From Chelatococcus asaccharovorans (GTDB lineage: Bacteria; Pseudomonadota; Alphaproteobacteria; Rhizobiales; Beijerinckiaceae), in the NCBI RefSeq assembly GCF_003201475.1, contig NZ_QJJK01000003.1, positions 1 to 64,000 of the forward strand: a stretch of DNA of 64,000 nt, written 5' to 3'. Shown in pieces: positions 42,835-52,503 of this stretch. Below the pieces are notes generated by a model. That model did no database searches and was not told the DNA's origin. It was given only the letters and a program-made list of their open reading frames with translations. The first letter of the stretch is position 1. Each line of letters starts with the position of its first letter. A program made the translations under genes and the position numbers.

Positions 42835-44817
42835 GCTCACGTAGTCGGCGAGATTCGTGCTGGCGAGGTCGACGCCCGTCAGGTGGACTATGTTGTTGAT
42901 GATGATTCCGTCGCCGAATTCGGCGACATACCATTCACCCTTGTGCTGGAAGCCGACGATCCTATCGTCGGCGGCGTAGCCCGCGACGAATTCGGTGGCG
43001 GCAAGGAGAGACAGATTGTTGAACGTCGTCTTGGCCGTATTGCCCGCGAAATTCGTGCCGAATTTCAGGATGCCATCGTCGAAGTTGGCGACCGTCGTGC
43101 CGAAAACTTTAACAGCCGCATCAGCCTGAATCGCGTTGTCATCGTTGAAAACGAGCTCGTCAGCCGTCGTGTCGAAGCCGGTGACATCGTCCATGGCGAG
43201 GAAGATCGACTGGAAGATGTCTCCGGTATAGTAGACTTTATCGACGCCGCTGCCGAGATGGATCTGGTCGCCACCGAAGCCGCCGGTGATCGCGCTGCCG
43301 CCGCTGCCGGCCTTCAGCGTATCAAAGCCCCATTCGCCGTTGAGCGTGGTGAAGCCCGTGAAGCCGGAGGCGTCGGCCGAATCGTCGCCGAGCTTGCCGT
43401 CAAACACGAAGCGCTCGACGTTCTGGAACGTGACGAGATCGGCGCCGTTGGAATCGACCAGCCTGGTCGTATCGACCGTGATGGTGCTGCCGCCAAGGGA
43501 GGCGACGAGCTTCAGCGTGTCGGTATCGGCGCCGCCATCATAGGTGGTGCCGGCGCCGCTCACCTTGTCGCGCACGGTGAGCAGGTCATCGCCGGCCCCG
43601 CCGTTGAAGACGACCTTGCCCTTGTAGGCTGTCAGATCAAGCGCGTCCGCGCCGGCGTCGGCATTGACGGTCTTGATGCCGTTGACATCCGTCGCATCGA
43701 TGATTTCGACGGAATTATGCGTCACCTTGAAGGTATTGGCATCGCCCGCGAACGCAAGGCTGTTGGCCTCGCCGTCGCCGACGATTTCCAATGACGTCTG
43801 GCCACTCACCGTATTGCCGGTGATGGTGTCATGGCCGCCATAGGCGAGCTCGTGGATGACGTCGTTGTCACCCTTGCCCGCCTTGAAGTCGTTCTCACCA
43901 CCGCGTCCGCGGAAGATGACCCGTCCGCTGAATTGGCTGGCATCGACATCGTCATCGCCCGCGGCGCCGACGAAATTGAAATCCTCAACGCTCGACAGAT
44001 AGATGAGGGTGGAATTCCCATTGGTCAGCGCGCTGTCCGACAGGATCAGCGTGCTGCCCGCGTCCTTGGCGTCCACGGCCAGCCCGTCGCGATCGGCGCC
44101 GCCGTTGTAGGTCGAGCCCACACCGCTGAAGCCGTCCTTGTAGACAAGCGTGTCATTGCCGGCCTCACCGTTGAAGGTCAGGATTCCGCTGAAGGCGCGC
44201 AGATCGACCTGGTCGCCGCTCGCTCCGCCATTGACCTTGATCGCACCGTTGTTGAACTGGCACGCGTCGATGACATGGTTGTTGGTATTATCTTTAAAGA
44301 CCTTGAAAGCACTGCCGCTTCCCGAGAAATTGAAGACGTCGGCCGCCGCCGTGCCGTTGACCACAAGCTCGTTCGACGCGAGATAGGTCTTGCTGTAGTT
44401 CCACCAAAGCAGTTTCCAGCTGACCGTCTTGTCAGCGCCGCCAATGATGGTGTCAACGCCGCCGTTGCTGTAATCGTGGGTGAAGGTATTCTTTCCGGAC
44501 GCGCCTACCAGCTTGTTGCTGCCGGCTCCGCCGTTGAATTTCACATCGCCAAGATACTTCGCGGCGTTAAACGTCTCGCTGCCGGATGTTCCTGAAAACG
44601 AAACCCCGTTGGTGATCAGTGTTGCCAGAAACTTCGACTGGCCATTGACGGAGCCGTTCAGCGTCGTCGGAATGTTGAAACCAAAGATATTCGTCGACTC
44701 GATGACGACATTGGCATTGCTGCCATTGCCCTTGATGACGAGATCGGTCTGCTGCGAGAAATTTCCGGCTATGACGCTATAGCCGTTCGTTCCGACATTA
44801 TATGTCTTGGTCGCCAT
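42826..44817 (-). CDS. RTX-like secreted calcium-binding protein
   Basis: A 663-residue, acidic, Gly/Asp/Asn-rich protein without Sec signal. It consists of beta-roll type repeats such as FNGGAGSNKLVGASGKNTF, FNGEAGNDTLVYKDG, FNGGAGDDLLTVRD and YDGGADTDTL, which resemble RTX calcium-binding GGxGxD nonapeptides in degenerate form. The C-terminus ends VDLASTNLADYVSFA, of a type I secretion style. It is probably exported by a TolC-type system not encoded here. ATG 44817 has AGGGGGG upstream; the open frame before it is spurious. Role (adhesin, surface layer, toxin) cannot be told from sequence. Confidence 0.8.
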   Translation of the reverse strand: MATKTYNVGTNGYSVIAGNFSQQTDLVIKGNGSNANVVIESTNIFGFNIPTTLNGSVNGQSKFLATLITNGVSFSGTSGSETFNAAKYLGDVKFNGGAGSNKLVGASGKNTFTHDYSNGGVDTIIGGADKTVSWKLLWWNYSKTYLASNELVVNGTAAADVFNFSGSGSAFKVFKDNTNNHVIDACQFNNGAIKVNGGASGDQVDLRAFSGILTFNGEAGNDTLVYKDGFSGVGSTYNGGADRDGLAVDAKDAGSTLILSDSALTNGNSTLIYLSSVEDFNFVGAAGDDDVDASQFSGRVIFRGRGGENDFKAGKGDNDVIHELAYGGHDTITGNTVSGQTSLEIVGDGEANSLAFAGDANTFKVTHNSVEIIDATDVNGIKTVNADAGADALDLTAYKGKVVFNGGAGDDLLTVRDKVSGAGTTYDGGADTDTLKLVASLGGSTITVDTTRLVDSNGADLVTFQNVERFVFDGKLGDDSADASGFTGFTTLNGEWGFDTLKAGSGGSAITGGFGGDQIHLGSGVDKVYYTGDIFQSIFLAMDDVTGFDTTADELVFNDDNAIQADAAVKVFGTTVANFDDGILKFGTNFAGNTAKTTFNNLSLLAATEFVAGYAADDRIVGFQHKGEWYVAEFGDGIIINNIVHLTGVDLASTNLADYVSFA

Positions 44818-45068
44818 TGATGCCCCCCTAAACTTAGATGGAACTAAAGACCTGCCATTCCTTGGAGATTGCCCGCCGTGCCGTGGCTTGCCGAGGGTAA
44901 TGAATAACACTACCAAAAAGCCATAGCCAGCGGTACTTCGGTGTGGATGTGGGGCGCCCACAGGTCTGCGGCGTGGCCGACGCACACGCGGTCCAACCGG
45001 GGCGACAACCGAACGCAGCAGCGCGTGCCGCGGCCTTGCATGAAGGCCGGTCACGCCGGGGATTTTTA

Positions 45069-45106
45069 GAGCCTATCCGGTGAGCCCCGGTTCACCGGAT
45101 AGGCTC
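45069..45106. repeat. Perfect 15-bp inverted repeat
   Basis: Arms 45069-45083 and 45092-45106 are fully complementary with an 8-base loop. It lies between the RTX promoter region and the cfa 3' end. It lacks a T-run in either direction. Confidence 0.85.
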
Positions 45107-45123
45107 CAGGTCCTTGTATCCGC

Positions 45124-45167
45124 GCATTGTCTTCACGCGAACCGGTGTCCACTTCGCTCGAAAATGC
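45124..45167. repeat. REP-like palindromic element
   Basis: An imperfect palindrome with ends GCATT/AATGC and a core ACGCGAACCGGTGTCCACTT. The pattern resembles dispersed extragenic palindromes seen in many Hyphomicrobiales genomes. Confidence 0.6.
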
Positions 45168-45187
45168 TTGAGGAAGGAAGTGAGAAC

Positions 45188-46399
45188 TCAGGCCTTTCGG
45201 AGCGTCTCGACCATGAAGTCCCGCACGATCGGCACCGCGTCGCGTTTCCCCGACAGGAGCAGCTGGAACACCATGTTGGAGCCGTTGAGAAAGCCGAGCT
45301 CGACGGCGCAGAGATAGAATTCCCACATCCGGCAGAACCGCTCGTCATAGAGGGCGGCGGCCTCGCTGCGGCGCGCCTCGAAGCGCTCGCGCCAATGCTT
45401 GATGGTGTAATAGTAGTGCAGCCGCAGGACCTCCATGTCGTCAATCCACATCCCGACCCGCTCTGTCGCAGCGAAGACCTCGGACAGGGCCGGCACATAG
45501 CCGCCGGGGAAAATATACTTCCGGATGAACGGCCCGGTGGTGCCGGGCGGCGTCATGCGACCGATGCAATGGACGAAGGCATAGCCATCTTCTGTCAGAA
45601 GCGCGGCGATCTTCGCGAAATAGTCGTCGAAATGGCCGATGCCGACATGTTCCATCATCCCGACGGATACGACACGGTCGAAGTGCCCCTCCAGCGCACG
45701 GTAGTCGAGCTCGCGAAATGCGATCCGATCGGAAAGCCCGGCCTCGGCGGCGCGCTCGCGCGCGATGCGCAACTGCTCCGGCGAGACGTTGATCGCCGTG
45801 ACGTCAGCGCCGTTCTTTGCCAGCTCAATGGCGAGCGAACCCCAGCCCGAGCCGATCTCGGCGACCCGCATGCCGGGCTCAAGCTTCAGCTTGGCCGCGA
45901 TACGGCGGAGCTTGTTGCGTTGGGCTTCCTCCAGCGTGTCGGTTTCCGGATGTTCGAAGAAGGCGCAGGAATAGTTCAGCCCCTCGTCCAGAAAAAGCCG
46001 GTAGAGATCGGTCGAGAGGTCATAATGGTGGCGTGCATTGGCGGCGGCGACCTTGGCGGGATTGGCCTGCTGGCGGCGTTTCAGGGCGCGCCACAGGCCG
46101 CGCAGCAGTTTCTGCGATCGATGGGCGCCGAGCCCAGCCCGGTTGATCGAAAACAGATAGAGAAAATCGTAGACCGACGAGCCCTGTTCAAAAGTGAGCG
46201 TGCCATCCATGTAGGCTTCGCCCGCATGCAGCTCGGGATTGAGGAAGAGCTTGGTATGGAGGGCCTTATCATGGAGCTTGACATGAACCTCCGGCCCGGG
46301 CCCCTTGCCACCGAACACATGGCGCTTCCCGGTGGCGTCGGTCAGATGCAGGGATCCGTTCCGGACGAACTTGGTCAAAAGATTGGACAGCAGCAGCAT
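45188..46399 (-). CDS. cfa: Cyclopropane-fatty-acyl-phospholipid synthase
   Basis: A 403-residue methyltransferase that adds a methylene group from S-adenosylmethionine to double bonds of membrane lipids. The N-terminal third is the lipid-binding part (FLNPELHAGEAYMDGTLTFE). The SAM site is VAEIGSGWGSLAIELA with VTAINVSPEQL, and SVGMMEHVG and the GYVPALSE region are typical of CfaS/CMAS. The start is set at ATG 46399 (MLLLSNLL), preceded by GGGGTGAG; the open frame 44 codons farther upstream is not needed. It is divergent from a FabF-like gene, so the 240 bases between hold both promoters. Confidence 0.88.
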   Translation of the reverse strand: MLLLSNLLTKFVRNGSLHLTDATGKRHVFGGKGPGPEVHVKLHDKALHTKLFLNPELHAGEAYMDGTLTFEQGSSVYDFLYLFSINRAGLGAHRSQKLLRGLWRALKRRQQANPAKVAAANARHHYDLSTDLYRLFLDEGLNYSCAFFEHPETDTLEEAQRNKLRRIAAKLKLEPGMRVAEIGSGWGSLAIELAKNGADVTAINVSPEQLRIARERAAEAGLSDRIAFRELDYRALEGHFDRVVSVGMMEHVGIGHFDDYFAKIAALLTEDGYAFVHCIGRMTPPGTTGPFIRKYIFPGGYVPALSEVFAATERVGMWIDDMEVLRLHYYYTIKHWRERFEARRSEAAALYDERFCRMWEFYLCAVELGFLNGSNMVFQLLLSGKRDAVPIVRDFMVETLRKA

Positions 46400-46642
46400 C
46401 TCACCCCATTTCGATGGCGACCCTCGACGGGCCGCAGTCTTGACGCCCGGCAAAGCCCTTGCAAGCGTTGTCGGCGTCCTGCGAAGGAAAAGCCGAATTT
46501 TTGGTAGACAAGCCGCATTTCCCTTGGGCAAGACGGATTCAAGCAGGCCGGTTTTACCTTATCCCCCATTCCTTGATCGGCCAATGTTCCAATTCTCGCG
46601 CCGCGCAGCGAAAGTATTCCCCCGTCGGGAGGTGACATTTCA

Positions 46643-47911
46643 GTGAGCAAGCGCCGCATAGTGGTTACAGGTCTAGGGGTTGTGTCGCCGCTCGGCTGTG
46701 GCGTCGGCCCCGTGTGGCGCCGGCTGATCGCGAGCCGATCTGGCATCAGGCGGCTTCCCGATGAGATGGTGCATGATGTGGCGGCCAAGATCGGCGGGCG
46801 GGTTCCGACCAGGGAGGAAGACCCGGAAGCAGGCTATGATCCTGATCTGCTGGTGTCGCCGAAGGACCAGAAGCGTATGGATCCCTTCATCCTTCTCGCG
46901 CTCACCGCAGCCGAGGAGGCGATCCTCCAGTCGGGTTGGCGGCCGGCGAGCGCCCATGAACGCGAACGGACCGCGACCATCATCGCTTCGGGCATCGGCG
47001 GCTTCACGACGATGAGCGAGGCGATGATCACCGTTGAGACCAAGGGTGCGCGGCGGCTGTCGCCTTTCACGGTGCCCTCGTTCCTGGTCAATCTGGCTGC
47101 CGGCCAGGTGTCGATCCGGCACGGTTTCCGGGGCCCGATAGGAGCCCCGGTGACAGCCTGTGCAGCCAGCGTCCAGGCCATTGGCGATGGCGCAAGGCTG
47201 ATCACCAACGGAGAGGCCGACATCGCCATTTGCGGAGGTGCGGAATCCTGCATCGAGCGGGTCAGCCTTGGCAGTTTCGCCGCGGCGCATGCACTCTCGA
47301 CCCATTTCAACGATGCGCCTGAGCGCGCTTCACGCCCGTTCGACCTGCGGCGCGACGGCTTCGTGATGGGGGAGGGCGCCGGCATGCTGGTGATCGAGGC
47401 GCTCGATCACGCCCTTGCCCGTGGCGCCAAGCCGCTCGCGGAGCTCGCAGGCTACGGTACCAGTTCGGACGGTTTTCACATGGCGGCAGCGCCCGAGGAT
47501 GGGGAGGGCGTGCAGCGCGCGATGCGTCTTGCCATTGCAGCCGCCGGCATCGCGCCGTCGGACATCGGTTATATCAACGCCCATGCCACCTCGACGCCGA
47601 TGGGGGACGCGGCTGAGCTGACGGCGATCAGACGCATCTTCGGGCCGCATGCCGACGTCTCCATTTCGTCCACCAAATCCGCGACCGGCCATCTTCTGGG
47701 AGCAGCCGGCGCGGTCGAGGCGATCTTCAGCATCCAGGCCTTGCGCTCCTCGATGCTGCCGCCAACGCTAAACCTGGAGGAGCGCGACCCCGCCGCCGGC
47801 AATCTCGATCTGATTGGCCCGCACGCCCGCAAGAAAACGATCACCTATGCACTCTCGAATGGCTTCGGTTTCGGCGGCGTCAACGCGTCGGTGATCTTCG
47901 GCCGGCTCTGA
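46643..47911 (+). CDS. fabF: 3-oxoacyl-ACP synthase II (FabF-like)
   Basis: A 422-residue ketosynthase that condenses malonyl-ACP with acyl-ACP. Catalytic residues are in place: the Cys in PVTACAASVQAIGDGARLI, His in GYINAHATSTPMGD, Lys and His in STKSATGHLLGAAGAVEA. The N-terminus RRIVVTGLGVVSPLGCG and the C-terminus NGFGFGGVNASVIF are typical. GTG start with GGGAGGTGACATTTCA upstream. It stands alone rather than in a fab operon, so it may be a second FabF copy with a special lipid role. Confidence 0.9.
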   Translation: MSKRRIVVTGLGVVSPLGCGVGPVWRRLIASRSGIRRLPDEMVHDVAAKIGGRVPTREEDPEAGYDPDLLVSPKDQKRMDPFILLALTAAEEAILQSGWRPASAHERERTATIIASGIGGFTTMSEAMITVETKGARRLSPFTVPSFLVNLAAGQVSIRHGFRGPIGAPVTACAASVQAIGDGARLITNGEADIAICGGAESCIERVSLGSFAAAHALSTHFNDAPERASRPFDLRRDGFVMGEGAGMLVIEALDHALARGAKPLAELAGYGTSSDGFHMAAAPEDGEGVQRAMRLAIAAAGIAPSDIGYINAHATSTPMGDAAELTAIRRIFGPHADVSISSTKSATGHLLGAAGAVEAIFSIQALRSSMLPPTLNLEERDPAAGNLDLIGPHARKKTITYALSNGFGFGGVNASVIFGRL

Positions 47912-47959
47912 GAAGTCCGCGAGCAGCCAAGGGGACGGCGAGATAAGCGGCCAGCAGGG

Positions 47960-48025
47960 GCCAGGTCGCTGCCAAGTCGCGGCCAAGTCGCGGCCAAGTC
48001 GCGGCCGTGTCGCGGCCAAATCGCG
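47960..48025. repeat. Six tandem 11-bp repeats
   Basis: The unit GCCAAGTCGCG is repeated six times: three perfect copies (47971-48003) and three with one to three changes (47960, 48004, 48015). It fills the gap between two convergent genes, ending four bases before the diguanylate cyclase stop. Confidence 0.9.
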
Positions 48026-48028
48026 CCT

Positions 48029-49417
48029 CTAGGCCATTTCCGTGCGATTGCGGCCGAGGCGCTTGGCTCGGTAGAGCGCCTGGTCCGACGCTCTGACGAC
48101 GAATTCGAAGTCGGGGTGACCTTCGAATGTCGCGAGGCCGATCGATGCTGTCACATGCAGGGTCTCGCCGTTGGGCAACAGCAGACTGCGATCCATGATC
48201 GCGGAGCGGATACGTTCGGCAATCTGGTGGGCGCCCTCAGGCGCCGTCTCAACGAGCGCAACGAGAAACTCTTCGCCGCCATAGCGAAACACGAAATCGC
48301 TCAGCCGCACGGCGTCCAGAATGATCTCGGCCACCTGTCGTAGCACGACATCGCCCGCGCTGTGCCCCCAGCCATCGTTTATGCGCTTGAAGTGGTCGAT
48401 ATCGATCATCAGCACGGTGAAGGGCGAATTGTTTTTCTGCGCCATCGCGATCTCCCGCCCGAGGATGGAGGGCAGGAAGCGCCTGTTCAGCGTGCGGGTC
48501 AGAGGATCCCGCCCGTTCTCGAGGCCCGCGACACTTTGGAAGAGATCCGCGAGAAGGAGCTTGATCGTCTTGATGCAGGACTGCAGCGCTTCGATGGCCG
48601 GCGCCGTCTCTGCCGGCCCCGCCGCCTTGGCCTCCACCAGCTTTGGCAGGAGGACCGTATCGATGTGCAGCATTGTCTCGTTGATACGGTCGATCGCCGG
48701 CGTGCCCTGGAACATGACGCCTGCCCGGTGGCGCAACCAAAGGCCGAACGAGGAGTTCATGATCGGCTGCTGACGGCGGGCGTTCTCCTCGCCAAACAGT
48801 CCAAAGACGACGGATTGGCTCCATTCCATCAATGCGGCGCGCTGGCTTTCGCGTTCAAGGCCGATGTCTTGCCCCAGCGCGAACAGCCGGAAGGCCTCAT
48901 CGGCTTGAGCGCCCTTTGTCGCGCGGGTGACATAGGCGCGGCTCATCAGGCTCATGGCATGGTCGATGCGCTGGCTGAGCAGCAGAACGACGTCGGCAAA
49001 TGTCGTCGGGTCGAAAGAGGCTCGGTCCTTCAGGAGTGTGATGAGCCGGCTCCTGATCAGGCCTGCTCCTTCCAGCACCAGATGGATCGGTATCCTGACG
49101 CGTGCATGCACTTCACCGATGTGACGCTGGCGATCCGCGAAGCTCTCTGTATCGCCTATCCGTGCAAGGTCGATCAGCCAGGCGCGCAGCGATGTACTCA
49201 GTCGCTCGTGCACCACGGCATGACTCAGAAATGCAGACGCTTCGGGGTGCTGCAGGAACCTGTCGTAGAAAATCCTCACCAGTTCGTCGGCGGCCTCGGT
49301 GACGACGGCTTGGAGAATGTCCTGTGCGGACGAGACCGACGGCCGGGGCACGTCCGGCGCCTGGGCGGCCGGGCCACCGTCGCCCTTCTGGCTGTCGGGT
49401 TTCTTGCTGGCAGACAT
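48029..49417 (-). CDS. Globin-coupled diguanylate cyclase (DosC-like)
   Basis: A 462-residue signalling enzyme. Residues about 25-175 form a globin sensor (YDRFLQHPEASAFLSHAVVH; proximal heme ligand His104 in IGEVHARVRIPIHLVLEGAG). A helical middle part follows, then a GGDEF domain from about residue 305 with RYGGEEFLVAL (GGEEF near 380) and an upstream RLSD that fits the RxxD product-inhibition site. The family makes cyclic di-GMP in response to oxygen bound at heme. The length and order match DosC of E. coli. It is convergent with the FabF gene. Confidence 0.88.
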   Translation of the reverse strand: MSASKKPDSQKGDGGPAAQAPDVPRPSVSSAQDILQAVVTEAADELVRIFYDRFLQHPEASAFLSHAVVHERLSTSLRAWLIDLARIGDTESFADRQRHIGEVHARVRIPIHLVLEGAGLIRSRLITLLKDRASFDPTTFADVVLLLSQRIDHAMSLMSRAYVTRATKGAQADEAFRLFALGQDIGLERESQRAALMEWSQSVVFGLFGEENARRQQPIMNSSFGLWLRHRAGVMFQGTPAIDRINETMLHIDTVLLPKLVEAKAAGPAETAPAIEALQSCIKTIKLLLADLFQSVAGLENGRDPLTRTLNRRFLPSILGREIAMAQKNNSPFTVLMIDIDHFKRINDGWGHSAGDVVLRQVAEIILDAVRLSDFVFRYGGEEFLVALVETAPEGAHQIAERIRSAIMDRSLLLPNGETLHVTASIGLATFEGHPDFEFVVRASDQALYRAKRLGRNRTEMA

Positions 49418-49862
49418 GATCGCAAACGCTTCCCGATTGTTTCGGCTTCAGAACTGCCACATCGGCGCCGACAGCCGACAAGGCCCGATTCGCGGGCATT
49501 ATCAAGTCCGCTCGCGATCCCAACAATCCTGGACCATCGCGGCACGGCCGATCCCGGTCATTGGCCTGGGCGACGTCACGACTGATGCTGCGGTGACGCG
49601 TATCGAAGGGGCGCCGTCCAGCGCCACAGGAAGCCTGCGCTCTCCGCGCCTTTCGCATGAGAGGCATGAGGGCATTGCGGCGGCGAGCCACTTCCGGTCC
49701 GATCCGATTTGGCGGGCAGCCACATGCGGCTTTCTGGTAGGATCAGAGGCGCGTGTGAGACAAACACAGCATGCGGGATTTTCACGCATGAACCCGCATA
49801 GCGCTGCGCAGAGCATGGGAATTATATATATAAATCAGTGCTGTGCTGGATTCCTGGGATAG
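49418..49862. other. Divergent control region, cyclase and ABC operon
   Basis: About 445 bases without a convincing gene. An inverted repeat ATGCGGG/CCCGCAT (49771-49799) encloses TTTCACGCA, a 9-mer that recurs in the palindrome before the AtuA-like gene. Confidence 0.5.
49771..49799. promoter_or_regulatory. Candidate upstream activator site for the ABC operon
   Basis: Perfect 7-bp arms with a 15-base centre, about 65 to 90 bases upstream of the -24 element. The shared 9-mer at 49780-49788 is the main reason to suspect a regulator site. Confidence 0.4.
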
Positions 49863-49878
49863 TGGTACGGTTCTTGCC
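49863..49878 (+). promoter_or_regulatory. Sigma-54 promoter (-24/-12) before the ABC operon
   Basis: TGGTACGGTTCTTGCC fits the consensus TGGCACG-N4-TTGC with one mismatch in the core, and GG and GC are exactly ten bases apart. The ABC-operon start codon follows 52 bases later. Confidence 0.65.
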
Positions 49879-49929
49879 GTCCTCCCTGTCAGAAGTCCAC
49901 GAGATACAGAACACGGCATGGAGGGGTAC

Positions 49930-51462
49930 ATGTTTTCGAGAGTTTCTGCTGTCGCAGCCATTGCGATGATGGCTGCGGTGCCGCTCGCACCGGCGATGGC
50001 GAGTGAGTTGCGCGTGGGTTTCACGCTCGATGCCCTGACGCTTGATCCGGCCAACCACCGCAACCGACAGACCGAGACCATTCTCCGCAACATCTATGAC
50101 GGCCTCCTGACGCGCGATGCCAAGATGAAGGTGGTCCCGGAACTGGCTGAATCCTGGACGCAGGTCGATCCGCTCACCTACGACTTCCGCATCCGCCAGG
50201 GCGTGAAGTTCCATGATGGCTCAACGATGACGGCGGACGATATCGTCTTCACCTTCGAGCGCCTGACGAAGGACGGCGCGATGGGCGGCCAGACGAGCCC
50301 GCGCAAGGATCTCGTCGGGCCGGTCGAGTCCATCACCAAGGTCGACGCCAACACGGTGCGCTTCAAATTGAAGGAGCCCTGGCCGATCCTGCCCGCCATG
50401 CTGCCGGTGCAGGAGGTCGTGAGCAAGGCCTTCACCGAGAAGGTCGGTTCGCAGGGATTGGCCACCCAGACCAACGGCAACGGCCCGTTCAAGCTGGTCG
50501 AATGGCGCAAGGGCGATGCGATCATCCTCGAGCGCTTCGATGACTACTATGGCGGCTCCCCCGATATCGCGCCCGTCGGCAAGGCCTGCGTCGATCGTGT
50601 CATCTTCCGCATCATTCCGGAAAACGCGTCGCGTGTGGCGGCGCTGCTCGCGGGAGAGGCGGACATCATCGCCGAACTACCGCCCTATGACATGAAGAAG
50701 GTGGAGGCCAACGCCAACACCAAGGTCATGACGGTCAACGGCACCCGGTCCTTCTTCGTCGCGCTGAACAACGCCAAGAAGCCCTTCGACGATCCGCGCG
50801 TGCGCCGCGCCGCCAACATGGCCGTCAACAAGGCGTTGATCATCGACAAGATCCTGCTGGGAACAGCCGTCCCCCTGAACGGCGTGCTCAGCCCGGATGC
50901 CTTCGGCTTCAATCCGGATCTGCCGGCCTATGCCTTCGATATCGCGGCGGCCAAGGCGCTGCTCGCCGAGGCCGGTTATCCCGACGGGCTCGATGTGACC
51001 CTCGACACGGACGGTGCCTTCAAGGACATGGCGGAGGCCGTAGCCGCCATGCTGACGAAAATCGGGATCCGCACCAAGGTGGTCGTCGGCGAAGGCTCGA
51101 CCATCCGCGCGAAATGGGCGCCAGGCGGCGAAAAGAAGGGCGACATGTTCTTCAATTCCTGGGGCAATGGCTCGCTGGACCCCGCCGACATCTTCGTGCC
51201 GACCTTGCGGACGGGCGACCGCGGCAACACCGCCTTCTATTCGAACAAGGAGGTCGACGCCCTGCTCGATGCGGCCAATGTGGAGCTCGACCAGGTCAAG
51301 CGCGCGGACCTCTACAAGAAGGCGCAGGTTCTCGTGAACAAGGACGCGCCCTGGATCTTCCTGTGGCTGCCGCAGGACATCTATGGTGTGTCCAAGCGCG
51401 TCACGGGTTGGGAGCCGAGTGCCGACAGCCGCATCAACCTGCACGACGCCTGCGTGAAATGA
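49930..51462 (+). CDS. ABC transporter solute-binding protein, family 5 (peptide/nickel type)
   Basis: A 510-residue periplasmic protein with a Sec signal (VSAVAAIAMMAAVPLAPAMA, cleaved near residue 23-24). Family 5 motifs: TLDPANHRNRQTETILRNIY, YDFRIRQGVKFHDGSTMTAD and FVPTLRTGDRGNTAF. It is the first gene of an operon with two permeases and two ATPases, so it brings a peptide-like or other amide solute to the importer. ATG 49930 has GGAGGGG four bases upstream. A sigma-54 promoter match lies just upstream. Confidence 0.9.
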   Translation: MFSRVSAVAAIAMMAAVPLAPAMASELRVGFTLDALTLDPANHRNRQTETILRNIYDGLLTRDAKMKVVPELAESWTQVDPLTYDFRIRQGVKFHDGSTMTADDIVFTFERLTKDGAMGGQTSPRKDLVGPVESITKVDANTVRFKLKEPWPILPAMLPVQEVVSKAFTEKVGSQGLATQTNGNGPFKLVEWRKGDAIILERFDDYYGGSPDIAPVGKACVDRVIFRIIPENASRVAALLAGEADIIAELPPYDMKKVEANANTKVMTVNGTRSFFVALNNAKKPFDDPRVRRAANMAVNKALIIDKILLGTAVPLNGVLSPDAFGFNPDLPAYAFDIAAAKALLAEAGYPDGLDVTLDTDGAFKDMAEAVAAMLTKIGIRTKVVVGEGSTIRAKWAPGGEKKGDMFFNSWGNGSLDPADIFVPTLRTGDRGNTAFYSNKEVDALLDAANVELDQVKRADLYKKAQVLVNKDAPWIFLWLPQDIYGVSKRVTGWEPSADSRINLHDACVK

Positions 51463-51495
51463 CCGGCCGCGAGGTGGTTTGAGGGAGAGCGCGCA

Positions 51496-52503
51496 ATGAA
51501 GCCACTGGCGCTCCTGGGGCGGACGCTCCAGCTCGTTCCGGTTCTCCTCGGGGTCAGCGTCATCGTCTTCGTGATGATGCTGCTGACCCCGGGCGACCCG
51601 GTGGAGATCATGCTGGCCGACCAGCAGGCGACACCGCAGCAGGTCGAAACCATGCGTCACGACATGGGGCTCGACCGGCCGGCACTGGAACGGTTCGGGG
51701 TCTTTCTCGGCAATGCGGCCACCGGCAATTTCGGCCTGAGCTTCTTCCACCGGCGCCCGGTGTTCGACGTGATCGCCGAACGCCTGCCGGCGACGATCGA
51801 GCTCACCCTGGCCGCGCTTCTTCTCGCGCTGGTTATCGCCATACCGCTCGGCGTCATCGCGGCGATCAAGAAGAACAGCCTGGTCGACCGGCTGGCGGCG
51901 GTCGGCTCCCTCTTCGGCATCTCGCTGCCTGGGTTCTGGTTCGGCATCATCCTCATCATTCTCTTCGCCGTCCATCTGAAGATCCTGCCCGTCGCCGGCC
52001 GCATGGACTTTGCCTGCGAGGTGGCGCCCGTCACCTATCTCCTGACCATCGACAGCTTGCTCAGGGGCCGGCCCGACTGCTTCACCAATGCGCTGTCGCA
52101 TCTCGTGCTGCCGGCGCTGACGCTAGCCCTGCCGATGGCCGCCGTGCTGACGCGCGTGCAGCGCACGGCGATGATCGAGGTGCTGCGGTCGGACTACATC
52201 ACCTTCGCGGAAGCCAAGGGCCTGTCGCGGCGACGCATTCTCTGGCGGCACGCGCTCAAGAACGCGCTCGTGCCGACGGTGACGGTGGCGGCCATCGAGA
52301 CCGGTTCGCTGCTTGGCGGCAACATGGTGGTGGAGACGGTCTTCGGATGGCCGGGCCTCGGCCGCCTCGTCGTGGAGAGCATCTTCGTGCGCAACTATCC
52401 GCTGGTGCAGGCCGCCGTCCTCTTCTACGCCGTGACCTATGTTCTGCTGAATTTCGTCGCGGATATTCTGTACACCGTCCTCAATCCGCGAGTAAAACTA
52501 TGA
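51496..52503 (+). CDS. ABC transporter permease (DppB-like)
   Basis: A 335-residue inner-membrane permease of the dipeptide/oligopeptide class with about six spans. Typical blocks: IVFVMMLLTPGDPVEIMLAD, LGLDRPALE-like DMGLDRPALERFGVF and the EAA loop TFAEAKGLSRRRILWRHALK. It overlaps the second permease by ATGA. Confidence 0.92.
   Translation: MKPLALLGRTLQLVPVLLGVSVIVFVMMLLTPGDPVEIMLADQQATPQQVETMRHDMGLDRPALERFGVFLGNAATGNFGLSFFHRRPVFDVIAERLPATIELTLAALLLALVIAIPLGVIAAIKKNSLVDRLAAVGSLFGISLPGFWFGIILIILFAVHLKILPVAGRMDFACEVAPVTYLLTIDSLLRGRPDCFTNALSHLVLPALTLALPMAAVLTRVQRTAMIEVLRSDYITFAEAKGLSRRRILWRHALKNALVPTVTVAAIETGSLLGGNMVVETVFGWPGLGRLVVESIFVRNYPLVQAAVLFYAVTYVLLNFVADILYTVLNPRVKL

Noticed and set aside
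45069-45106. Rho-independent terminator
   Set aside because: A perfect 15-bp stem exists, but no T-run follows on either strand; kept as an inverted repeat.
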